Origin: Rhyzopertha dominica
Lineage: Eukaryota > Arthropoda > Insecta > Coleoptera > Bostrichidae
Reading direction: 5' to 3'
Length of the DNA stretch: 64,000 nucleotides
Assembly (NCBI GenBank): GCA_025024175.1
Contig: QCXZ01000075.1
Span: 4,526,001-4,590,000, forward strand
Below are positions 21,810 through 30,807 of this stretch, piece after piece. The notes beneath the pieces are model-generated. The model made no database searches, was not told the origin of the DNA, and saw nothing but the letters and a program-made list of their open reading frames with translations. How positions within the stretch are numbered: position 1 is the stretch's first letter; every line of letters starts with the position of its first letter. Position numbers and translations under genes: made by a program.

Positions 21810-23230
21810 CTGCTTTAAGTGTTTTTTGGGGTAACAAGCAACTTGAGCTTGTTAAAAATTGCCAGACAGTAATGGTGATGGTGCGAGCAGCCGGATGTGA
21901 GTTCTAATCCCGTTGCTACTTCTCAGTTTTTTCCTACTTGCTATTCCACCAAACCACAACAGTATTAACAAAGAGAGTTGTTATTTAAAAAAATGCAGTA
22001 CTTTTCCAAATTACGTCGTTAAAGCTCCTAGTTATTTTAGGAAAGGGCACCTAAATACAGTGAATTTTCTCTTGTTGAGACACTTATTAGAGGTAACATT
22101 CTAATTGTACCTCAGTGCTAACGTAGTATATCGCGATGTTTAGAGTCAGTAAACACTCTTGGTGCAATAACAAAGTGAATACGGTCTTATACGTTGGACC
22201 AAAAGTTTACATATAACAAGTCCGTCGCTATATGCATCACGTGCAAATTACTATTTGTCGAAGTTGCCTGAAAGTTCCACTTCGCACCGAACTTTCGCCA
22301 AGTTTTAGCGGAAGTCGCGCTCAGGCAGGAAACTAGCAATACACTTGCAAATTTTCTCGTTTGCATCCAGCTAAGGTAAACTACAGTCCAGGCCAACAGT
22401 TCGTACGCTAAGGAGCTTACGGCTATTATTGCGATTTCGAGCGAACTATGGGAGTAAGGCGCTTAACGTGCATCCTAACGGTGTTCAGCATTATAATCTT
22501 ATTATTGCGAAACAATAACAATTATTTCATTCGCGAGAATTTTTGATGTCTTCGAAAATGGTCATTGCGTCGAAAATATCTTCAGAGCAGCTATCGGATA
22601 AAACACACCAAGCAAAGCATATCCAAACAATGAGACGCTTAAAGTTAGAACTTGTTGAACACATTAGCAGACCTTAAGGACAAGATTCAGTTTTGTGAAT
22701 ATTTTTCCAATACTTAATGAAAATAAACTGATTTAACAAAGCAGGTCTATGGACAGACGAAACAAAGCTTTGAAACAAATTGTGTAATTACCAAAACCAA
22801 TACAGTCACCTTTAGTCTGACGATAATCCCCAACTAACTAGAGAAGGTAATCGTCAAAATATTAACATCAACATATTTTTAAATAAGCGAATATTAGAAT
22901 GTGAATAACACCACGTCATCTAGTGGCAACTGAACGGTATTATACACCCGTCTCCGTGGAACTAATCTGAACGGTAGCCCACTTTGCTATGGGTGTTTAA
23001 AAAAAACCGAGAGGGGTCCCCAACGAGGACTTCTTCAAAAAGTGCAGTTCTCAGGGATAATAATAACAAAATTACGCCTATACCATGTCGCCTGAGTCAA
23101 AACAATCTGTGGATATACTGCCGGACGTACAGCACAGTATTTGCGGCATATCTTGATTTGGTCTGGACTTGAAATCACAAAAACATCTCGGAATATGAGT
23201 TTTGGAATCACGAATTCTTATAATAATAAT
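21810..23230. other. Gene-free stretch
   Basis: No recognisable coding sequence. A tRNA B-box-like string near 21899-21914 lacks the rest of a tRNA. I see nothing else. Confidence 0.4.
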
Positions 23231-23233
23231 TGA

Positions 23234-23654
23234 ACTTTTGTCTTCTACACCATATGTGGTTATTTTCAGTAGCTCATCCTATCTCAAGGCTCCACAAACA
23301 CCAATAATTAAAATGATCTGAAAAGTTGCTCAGAAATAGATAAGTCAATAGATTATTTGTATGAATTTGAATTACATTTTATAACAGAAATCTAGTATCA
23401 GGTACCTCTTGTAAAAATCTCTTAATTTCCTCTTTCGTTAGAAGGATTAACTTTATTAATTTTATGTTCGAAATAACGCCAGTAATACCGCTTCGGACAC
23501 TTTTAATTTTCTTTGAACTGCATCACGCTTTAAATCCGTTGCAGGCGATCTCGTACTGTCTCGAGGATTTTTTGGGGATTAATTGTGAAACAGCACTTTG
23601 CGCCGCTTCCAATACTTCTCCTGGTAAATGCTCCTCTTCACTTTCCGAGCTCAT
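23234..23654 (-). pseudogene. Crypton-like tyrosine recombinase remnant
   Basis: The minus-strand ATG at 23654 opens MSSESEEEHLPGEVLEAAQ, followed by AVSQLIPKKSSRQYEIAC, a TGA where tryptophan would be expected, then KKIKSV. After an apparent deletion of the middle of the protein, the same frame gives TKEEIKRFLQEVPDTRFLL. The next block, IILIIGVCGALR-DELLKI, is in another frame. It holds the region of the first catalytic arginine of tyrosine recombinases (family GACRR-EL), with a TAG beside the arginine. Between the last two blocks lies an intron-like piece of about 65 bp (GTAATT to TTTTCAG). This protein type is common in arthropod genomes as Crypton-like TE genes. The C-terminal half with the tyrosine is missing. 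Confidence 0.65.
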
Positions 23655-23868
23655 TTCAATTAAACACTATTTCACACCCTTTAGAATATCAATAATTACA
23701 ATATATTGTATTATAATTCTGCAATTGGGTATTTGCCATGTATTTATATTTTATTAAATTGCATATTAATAGGTAGCATCTAATCCACAAAACAGCTGTG
23801 ACAACTTATAAATTCGAAAAAATGGATCGTAAGGTGTATTTTTAATATTAAAAATGTGAATATTTAAA

Positions 23869-24868
23869 GGGACCGCCAAAACGCTAACANATTGGCCATG
23901 ACGTCAGGTGTCTTGTAAATGGCCGCTTGTTTACATCTGGGGTCAGCGCGTCAATTTATCAATTTGTTGTTTGCGTTCATTTTGTGACAAACGAATTAAA
24001 ATACGCCAAGAAAAAGTGAAATACTTATGAATTATGACTTCTGAAGGCATGTTAATTGTTATGGAATTTGTGTACAGGGACGAGCGGTTCAACGTGGCGG
24101 AGATTAGGAACGTAAAAGCAAGAAAGCAACAGCAGAAGTGAAGTTTTTATGAAATTAACGTAGCATTGATAATTTGGTCACAGCGGGTTGTTGGAAACAT
24201 ACTATTTGTAAACATAAAAATGTAAGAATCAAAAATGTACGCCAAACTTGACATTTATTTTAAACCTCAGAATAAATATAAAATGCCATTTATTTTCGGC
24301 TAACTGGCTGACGGGCTAACAGTCAAATACATGGGGAACAACGTCGTTCTTTATTATAACATTTCTCTCTATCAACTTAAAACGTATAAAATTTTTCATA
24401 TGCTCTTCAAGCTATAACAAAATGGAAACTGAATGGTAAACACTTATAACCTTAAAAAGAATAATAAAACTTACATTAAGAATTAATGTGATCTTCACAA
24501 CAGAAAAACAAACTTTGCGATTTCGGCATATCACGTCTAGGGGCTTTAAACAATCTTTTCATACGTTGATAATCTCGAGGAACGGTTACAAAAATTCTGT
24601 TAGCTGTACTGACTGAAGTGCTTTTATAACCATGTACAAAACAACACTTGTTTTGTTTTCCATACATAATGGATGCCCGTAATACTACAAAAATCAGTTT
24701 TTGGTGCTACCTCTTACATCGTCCTTTCAATAAACACCGCACTAAAGCTTTTCCAATACAAGAATGATACTACACACCATTAAATAGCACGCTCCTCGGT
24801 AATGTTTATATGACACTTGACGTCACGAGTTGAATAACCTCGGATAGAAGCCTTTTGGCGGTGACTCC
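23869..24868 (-). mobile_element. Probable THAP-domain DNA transposon remnant
   Basis: Weak inverted ends flank a THAP-coding exon: GACCGCCAAAACGCT near 23871 and the inverted AGCCTTTTGGCGGT near 24849. TGACGTCA also occurs near each end in mirrored position (about 23899 and 24819). The spacing between the two shared blocks differs by about 14 bp, so the ends have diverged or the pairing is partly accidental. I cannot define a target duplication. THAP domains are used for DNA binding by P-element-type transposases. Confidence 0.45.
24476..24667 (-). pseudogene. THAP zinc-finger exon
   Basis: A 63-codon minus-strand frame with a true ATG at 24667 reads MYGKQNKCCFVHGYKSTS, then RIFVTVPRDYQRMKRLFKA, then SLFFCCEDHIN. 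This is the THAP pattern: an N-terminal cysteine pair, the F-VP motif, and C-x2-H at the end (CEDH). The second cysteine of the usual C-x4-C appears as tyrosine (HGY), so zinc binding is probably lost. Directly after the domain the sequence reads TTAATGTAAGT, a good splice donor, where known THAP genes of this type often have an intron. A TAA lies one codon before it. Confidence 0.75.
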
Positions 24869-25022
24869 TAAGATTCGAATTCCAGACCTGAAATTCTCTA
24901 CCTAAAAATATTTTTTTTTGTTTTTTAACATGGGGTACGATATATGTGCACTTCAAGATTCATTTTACGTAATTTTCAAAAAAAGTGATAATACCTAATT
25001 ACTTTTTCTTTTTTTTAAATAT

Positions 25023-25519
25023 TGTCACAACCCTCGGTCTAGGGTTGTGCGCCGTTGTGCTAGTGATTACCTGAAGAAACCTGAAACAGAGAACTAGGGG
25101 CGAAGGCGGGAGAGATACGACTTAGGTTCTATACGACTATTTATTAACAAAGAAATCTGTAAAACAAGTAACATAAAACAGACATTAATAATTGTAGCAT
25201 ACAGAAATATATTAAAATGACAATTGAATATTTTACCTGGTTACTTACATTGTGCTAGGAGGGCTAGCTCCTGCCAGAGGGACAACGTTTTACATTGTGC
25301 AGTACTTTAAGTTATTTCCCCGTTCCTAGTTATTCACGATTGATTTATCCGAGTATTTATACTCAACTCGCTAATACGTCATAATGCTGCGCTAGCATTA
25401 TACTCGGTGCTAGCGGGAAGTGCAATGACACAAATATGCTGACATAATTAGTAAACGTTTTGTTCTAGAATGTGTAACGATTTGATTAAATGAATTTAGA
25501 ATAAATTCAATATATGACA
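25023..25519 (-). repeat. 3' LTR (minus orientation)
   Basis: 497 bp, identical to the other LTR at every readable base. On the minus strand it begins TGTCATATATTG and ends GGTTGTGACA. It holds a TATA box at 25353-25362 and an AATAAA at 25140-25145 (both minus), giving a sensible U3-R-U5 order. Confidence 0.95.
25140..25145 (-). promoter_or_regulatory. Polyadenylation signal AATAAA in the 3' LTR
   Basis: AATAAA on the minus strand, about 210 nt downstream of the LTR TATA box. This is the expected place for the 3' end of the element's transcript. Confidence 0.6.
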
Positions 25520-25530
25520 TTTCCCCCCGG
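25520..25530 (-). promoter_or_regulatory. Polypurine tract
   Basis: On the minus strand CCGGGGGGAAA abuts the LTR start directly. This is the primer site for plus-strand DNA synthesis and confirms that the element runs on the minus strand. Confidence 0.85.
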
Positions 25531-27996
25531 CTTAGAAAAGCTGGCCCTCCAGCTTGCACGGGAAAAGTGGAAAAAGAATTAAATATTACATTGTACCAAA
25601 CCGTGAGCTCAAAAATGAACAAAAGATATAGTGAAATTAACAATTAAATATTAACAACTGTTAAACATAAATTGATATTTAAAACAAATGCATTATAAAT
25701 AGTCTGTAACTGAAATTTGGAAAAAAAGCAGAAGTAATAGCAAAATAATCAAAACAAAAGTAAAAAGTTATTGGCTTAAATCTAATCAAATACATATTGG
25801 GCCCATTTTAATGTCTGCAATCATTTATCACTGTTTTTTGGACACACACTAACGATCACACTTTTCTAATACGGCACTGTTCACTTTTCACTGGTTACGG
25901 CTCTGTTCATGTTTTCACTAATTGCAGTCTTTGGTATCAAGTTGCACTTGCGATGAGTAGGCGATTGTGGTTGTTGCTTGGAATGACCTTCATTGCAGCC
26001 AGTGGAGATTTCTGTAGATTCAGCAAATTTGATTTTCTTTTCCGACACCGTTGTATTTCTTTGTCGATGTACTGGTTTGATGTTGGTGGTTCTTCAGCTT
26101 GTTGGGTGCAAATACTTCACTCTGAAGCTATCTTGTGGGTCAATAGGCGACTTCTTCGGTTTTCCTGTGGAGTCTTCTTTGGATGTTGGTAAATTTTTGT
26201 GGGATTTAGGAAAGGATAGGTGTGATTTATGGATTATTGCGTAGGCGACCCATTCTTGCTTTACTTTTTTGGAATTGCCTGGTTTTGGTAGACGCTATAT
26301 CGTCGTAGTCGCCTTTGGAGTCGAACGTGGAGCCAGTACTTTGAAAATTTTGGCGGTCGTCTTGCTGCCAGTGTATCGTACCTGTTCGTGTGATGTGTGG
26401 GCGTGTGTGCGGGCCGAGACAAGGAAAATATAAACAAAAACGGTAAGTAAATATCTATGGTAGTATGAACTTGTATAAAAATTTTAATATTAATGCTTTA
26501 GTTGTGCCTCTTTTAGTGTTTGTTTCTACTTAATAATCAGTTTATCTATCTATAAAAAATTCCTAAAATCTTACCTACGTTTACTTATTTGTAAATACAT
26601 CTAAATTTTGCTTCTATTTAACTCATTTTACCTATCATAAATATATTGTACAAAATTTTAATTTGCTTATTGATCTTAACCTCTTGATTATTTTCCTATA
26701 GAAATAATTCTATTATATATGGTATAAACATCCTAAACCTTGTAATTACTAGTATAATTATCTTTTTTTTTTCGTCTATAATAATGACGTTTAAGTGTTC
26801 TAAATTTACATAAATTAAACCTTATTAAATAATTTTGTGTAGGTACCTACTTAAAAAAAATACAGTTAACTTATTAATTTCGTGATCGCAGGATTAGTGG
26901 TTAGTACCGTTGGTTAGTGTTATTTGTGTTGATTAGTACCCATATAAATAAGACCAAGTTAGTGTACATGCATAATTTTTAGAGAGAACCCATTCTGTAA
27001 TTTTCTCACTTCACATACACGCATTTTCTTTGTTCACTTTTATTTGCGTATTTACTGTAAATGATGCTACAGCTTTTCAAAATTTATCATTTTTGTACAA
27101 TAATTGTTGTACAGCGACGACGACGATCGAGGAGAACTTATGGGACGTGCTTTGTGAAACAAAACACGTAGGACCATACTGCATTAAAAATTATTTGCCA
27201 GGTCTCCCGATTTTTTATAATTTGACTTACAGCTGTATTAGCTTTTTTTCTGGCAAGCAATAGGTCCTTTGAATATCCCTTCCTTTGGTAGAGTTTTACC
27301 TTTTCAGCGCTTTTTTTTAAAGATTAGGATCCTTGTGAATTCACTTTCTAGTCTTCCTTATTTCCTAGGGTGTGCGCACCTCGAGGAGTAATTTGCTGGA
27401 ATATTCCTGGATTTTTCCTTCTGGATGGGTTCATTTGCCATGGCTTGGTATCTTCCGGAAGTTACTGATCAGCTAGTAAGTACCATTCCATTGATTGTTT
27501 AATCCTGCGACATAACCTATTTATGTACAAATCGTTAACGTTTACTGCTAATAATTTACTCTTCAATTAACCATGTATTCGAAACCTTATTTCTTTGCTT
27601 ATATTTTAAACATCTCTAGTAAATTCCTGCCATTTATTTATAAGCTATAGGTACCCTATTTGTAAGATTCTTCTGCTAAAGCTTATTTTTCGTAGGTTTT
27701 GCGTTTTTATTGGCCATTGACTTGTACAAGTATTACTGCAGTATAGTGTGTGTGGGATTTGCTGAGCTCAGTGTTGCAACACTTGGGACCTGCAGGTGTT
27801 TCCCGTTTGTTTTCAATGGCGTGAATACCTTTAGGGGAAGCTTAAACTATGGTAAGTCTTAATTTTTAAACTTAAAACGATAATATCCTTGCTAAGATGT
27901 AGCTACCTATTAATCGTCCTGTAAAATCAAAATTCGTATTCCTTTTCCGTAACCGACGTCGGCTTGCATTTATCATCTACTTTTACCTTATATTTG
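25531..27996. other. Unassigned 2.4-kb interior of the LTR element
   Basis: In a complete element this place would hold RT, RNase H and integrase; none of their motifs is seen. On the minus strand between about 26410 and 25870 a polar, Ser/Thr/Lys/Gln-rich sequence can be read in two frames (for example SKGDYDDIASTKTR and KKSPIDPQDSFRVK), which may be the remains of a protein C-terminus. The part 26450-27990 is AT-rich. Its plus strand has three GTAAGT splice-donor hexamers (26443, 27476, 27852) and several TTTNCAG-like acceptors. It may be foreign sequence captured by the element. Confidence 0.5.
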
Positions 27997-28485
27997 TTAC
28001 CTTATATCTCTACTGTATATACGAGCACATAATGCATCCCTCTTTCTTCTGCTAACGTGGTGCTGCCTTGCTGTCTCGCTTTTCTTACAAATGCAATGTC
28101 TTTTGGGAAGTCCATCGCCTGGTTTCATTCTGCATTCGATATTACTCTTATTGGTCCTCTTAACTTTCCGCTTACAAACCACCTGTTTCTTTATTTTTCG
28201 GCCATTCTGGTTTCTTCCGAATTTTTTCATATGGTGTTCCTTTCTATTAAAGAATACATCCTCCTTTCCAGTATCCATGTTTGAAGATGTCAAGTGCGCG
28301 GTTTTTAAATTTATTCCTGCTTGATTGCTGTTTGATTCTTGACAAAATTTTTCCATGTTTTCTTCTGCAAACAGTGTACAAAAAATTGTGTCTTCTTCAA
28401 CTTCTTCTACCTTTTTATTTTCCCGTAGATAACCCAAATCTGAATTTTTAAAAAATACTTTGACGACTGTTGCTCGTTGTAACAA
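27997..28485 (-). pseudogene. Pol spacer remnant, second frame
   Basis: The frame is read from a TTG codon; no ATG start is visible. It begins LLQRATVVKVFFKNSDLGYL, then KVEEVEEDTIFCTLF, and continues lysine- and arginine-rich to the stop. The VVKVFFKNSDLGYL part resembles the strand that follows the protease in Ty3/gypsy Pol, where a V-V-N-S---L-KG-LG pattern precedes the RT. It overlaps the end of the neighbouring frame by 38 nt and is one phase away, so a frameshift separates two halves of one domain. RT does not follow. Confidence 0.5.
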
Positions 28486-28816
28486 GTTTAAGATATAAAT
28501 CGTTTCCTTCTACAGTTGGAGGTTTCGTACATATGAGACCTTTTCTTAAGAACAAATTTTGATTTTCACTAAATTCACAATTTTGAAGATTATTCGGTGT
28601 GATCCTTGAAAAATTATTTACAAGTTTTACTCTTATTTCTACGTTTGGGCGTATAATGTAATCCCTAGCACAAATGATTTTGAGATTCTGTTCATTGTGA
28701 TTAAATAATGAATTTCTCTTTAGTGTTCTATTTTGATTGTGAGAATAATATTTATTGAAGTTAGTTTGTAAGTTTCCTTTCCTATGATAATGTGCCGAAT
28801 ATTTTTGATTTTTCAT
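28448..28816 (-). pseudogene. Pol spacer remnant, first frame
   Basis: The ATG at 28816 gives 122 codons. The N-terminal third is basic and Asn/His-rich (KNQKYSAHYHRKGN). The rest reads ICARDYIIRPNVEIRVKLVN and NLFLRKGLICTKPPTVEGN, matching the beta-rich segment between protease and RT in many gypsy-like polyproteins. There is no D-S/T-G protease motif and no CCHC zinc knuckle between this frame and gag. The frame is shifted by one relative to gag and again relative to the next frame. Confidence 0.5.
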
Positions 28817-28844
28817 TTTAGTTAATTTAAAACATTGACATTTT

Positions 28845-29486
28845 TTAGTTTTTTAATAATTCCGATTCCTCATTTAAATTTAAGGTGTACATAGTATTAT
28901 TAGTGTAACCTGACCGAACTGATAATATTCGCTCTCTTACATCGCTCAAATGTAAAACTAATCTATGAAGTTCTTGCATATTTGTAATTTTATGGCTTAA
29001 TAAATAGTACGATTCATAATGTGAAGGATGAAGTCCATTTTCGAAATGATCAATGAATTTTTCAAATGGCATATCATAATCAACTACGTGTGCTAACGTT
29101 ACCAAATCGTAATAATACTGTTTAATACCTTCATTGTGCGATTGTTTGCGTGAATTTAATTGAAATTTTAATTTTCTTAGGGTATAAATACCACCAAATT
29201 GATCTATAAAATCTCGTTTGATTTGACACCAGCTTTTATTTAAATTACTTTGTTCATTGATGTACTTGTGATACCAAATTCGTGAAGCTTCGTGCAAGAA
29301 ATTACCTAAATATAGAATTTTGTAGTTATCTTTCCAACCATTAAAATCAGAAATTTCGTCATATTGCCTAATAAAGATTATTGGGTTATCTGCAGCAGGA
29401 TTAAAAACTGAAGGTGCTCTAAACTTTGGAAATACAGGAGGTGGGCGGTTCCTTAAGGCTTCCTCGATGGTTACTTTGTTGGCCAT
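28845..29486 (-). CDS. gag: Retrotransposon Gag (capsid) protein
   Basis: 213 codons from ATG at 29486 to the stop at 28845, with no interruption. Gag assembles the particle in which reverse transcription occurs. The Retrotrans_gag-type core is readable at about residues 60-160: RIWYHKYINEQ, then WCQIKRDFIDQFGG, then RKLKFQLNSRKQSHNEGIKQ, FEKFIDHFENGLHPSHYE. The proline-rich N-terminus (RPPPVFPKFRAPSVFNP) precedes it. No zinc knuckle is present, so the nucleocapsid part seems lost or was never encoded here. An intact gag with no pol is the pattern of gag-only derivatives. The start is the first ATG after the leader and fits the preceding repeats. Confidence 0.85.
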   Translation of the reverse strand: MANKVTIEEALRNRPPPVFPKFRAPSVFNPAADNPIIFIRQYDEISDFNGWKDNYKILYLGNFLHEASRIWYHKYINEQSNLNKSWCQIKRDFIDQFGGIYTLRKLKFQLNSRKQSHNEGIKQYYYDLVTLAHVVDYDMPFEKFIDHFENGLHPSHYESYYLLSHKITNMQELHRLVLHLSDVRERILSVRSGYTNNTMYTLNLNEESELLKN

Positions 29487-30170
29487 TGTTCCCCTATGTG
29501 CTTCTATCTATACATACTTGCTTTCTGCAGAAACTCTTAAAAAACGCATTTATATCTATATAAAATTATTACAAAAATCCGATAGTTTGAACCTAAGCCG
29601 TCTTTGGGGGTGGGTGGAAGGGGGTTAATTATATTTCTTACTTTAGATGGTGGGTTCCTCCTCAAGGCATGGGTTGCAGAACTTCTTCATATAAATGCCC
29701 ATTGGTAATGACTGCCTTTTTTGGATAAATGGGGAATAAATAGAAATATGAGGTTCGATCTGTTTAGGAGGACCTCGGCTTGGCTCATGTAAGCTAGATC
29801 TGCCTGCCTACAACCAACAGTCTGAGACTATGAGGGTTTACGCAGACTTATCTGGCTGACCTTTTAGCTGTACTAGCTAGATCTGCCTGCCTACAACCAA
29901 CAGTCTGAGGCTATGAGGGTTTACGCAGACTTATCTGGCTGACCTCTTAGCTTTAGTAGGAGCTGAAAGCCTTGAACCCCTTTGCTGACCGTCTTCCCAT
30001 ACTCTTAAGTAATAAGGAATAATGGATAGGTTTAATGTTGGTTAAAAGGTTAATTTTCATTTTGTTGTAGACCACCACCATTTGTCACACTGGGTACATC
30101 TGGATCGAAAGGGCGCCTCCACCACATGTCACACTGGGTACATCGGAATCGTAAAGGCGCCTCCACCACA
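29487..30170 (-). other. Leader of the LTR element
   Basis: About 680 bp of untranslated leader lies between the 5' LTR (30171-30667) and gag. It has two tandem-repeat blocks (listed separately) and a GGGGGTGGGTGGAAGGGGG purine patch at about 29607. A leader of this kind normally holds the packaging signal; which part does so cannot be told. Confidence 0.6.
29793..29958 (-). repeat. Two tandem copies of an 83-bp leader unit
   Basis: Units 29793-29875 and 29876-29958 differ at only a few positions. Both start GCTAGATCTGCCTGCC and contain GTTTACGCAGACTTATCTGG. Tandem units in the leader of an LTR element often arise by template slippage. Confidence 0.9.
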
Positions 30171-30177
30171 TGTCACA
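30083..30177 (-). repeat. 44-bp repeat spanning the primer-binding region
   Basis: Units begin TGTCACA at 30083 and 30127, and the third TGTCACA at 30171 is the LTR edge itself: an exact period of 44. Each unit ends in the same 15-mer, which on the minus strand reads TGTGGTGGAGGCGCC (30156-30170 next to the LTR, and again at 30112-30126). The copy beside the LTR is the probable primer-binding site, starting TGG after a 2-base offset. I do not assign the tRNA. Confidence 0.75.
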
Positions 30178-30667
30178 ACCCTCGGTCTAGGGTTGTGCGC
30201 CGTTGTGCTAGTGATTACCTGAAGAAACCTGAAACAGAGAACTAGGGGCGAAGGCGGGAGAGATACGACTTAGGTTCTATACGACTATTTATTAACAAAG
30301 AAATCTGTAAAACAAGTAACATAAAACAGACATTAATAATTGTAGCATACAGAAATATATTAAAATGACAATTGAATATTTTACCTGGTTACTTACATTG
30401 TGCTAGGAGGGCTAGCTCCTGCCAGAGGGACAACGTTTTACATTGTGCAGTACTTTAAGTTATTTCCCCGTTCCTAGTTATTCACGATTGATTTATCCGA
30501 GTATTTATACTCAACTCGCTAATACGTCATAATGCTGCGCTAGCATTATACTCGGTGCTAGCGGGAAGTGCAATGACACAAATATGCTGACATAATTAGT
30601 AAACGTTTTGTTCTAGANTGTGTAACGATTTGATTAAATGAATTTAGAATAAATTCAATATATGACA
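30171..30667 (-). repeat. 5' LTR (minus orientation)
   Basis: 497 bp, equal to the other LTR except for an undetermined base at 30618. It drives transcription on the minus strand. Confidence 0.95.
30501..30510 (-). promoter_or_regulatory. TATA box in the 5' LTR
   Basis: GTATAAATAC on the minus strand, flanked by GAG and CTC. It lies about 157 nt after the start of U3. Transcription would begin roughly 30 nt downstream, near 30470. Confidence 0.6.
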
Positions 30668-30803
30668 ATGCTGCGCTAGCATTATACTCGGTGCTAGCGG
30701 GAAGTGCAATGACACAAATATGCTGACATAATTAGTAAACGTTTTGTTCTAGAATGTGTAACGATTTGATTAAATGAATTTAGAATAAATTCAATATATG
30801 ACA
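30532..30803. repeat. Tandem duplication of the LTR's outer 136 bp
   Basis: The segment 30532-30667 is repeated exactly at 30668-30803. The 4-bp target duplication ATAT follows the second copy. So the unit was duplicated after insertion, or the duplication is an assembly artefact next to the undetermined base at 30618. Confidence 0.9.
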
Positions 30804-30807
30804 ATAT

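Larger units (their letters stand above)
25019..30807 (-). mobile_element. Young, internally deleted Ty3/gypsy-like LTR retrotransposon
   Basis: Two direct 497-bp LTRs (25023-25519 and 30171-30667) start TGTCA and end TGACA. The whole unit is flanked by ATAT at 25019-25022 and 30804-30807, a 4-bp target duplication. A polypurine tract and gag both point to the minus strand. The internal 4.65 kb holds a leader with tandem repeats, an intact-looking gag, and two short frames from a pol spacer region. Another 2.4 kb has no recognised RT, RNase H, integrase or protease. Identical LTRs imply a recent insertion, so this copy was probably mobilised by enzymes from elsewhere. Confidence 0.92.

Noticed and set aside
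21890..21925. tRNA B-box-like string (GAGTTCTAATCCCG)
   Set aside because: No A box, no acceptor-stem pairing and no cloverleaf could be built.
25953..26244. Two overlapping plus-strand frames with a signal-peptide-like start (MSRRLWLLLGMTFIAASG)
   Set aside because: They are antisense to a polar minus-strand stretch inside the LTR element; the hydrophobic look follows from the complement of Lys/Gln-rich codons.
28057..28324. Plus-strand hydrophobic frames
   Set aside because: Shadows of the minus-strand pol remnant of the LTR element.
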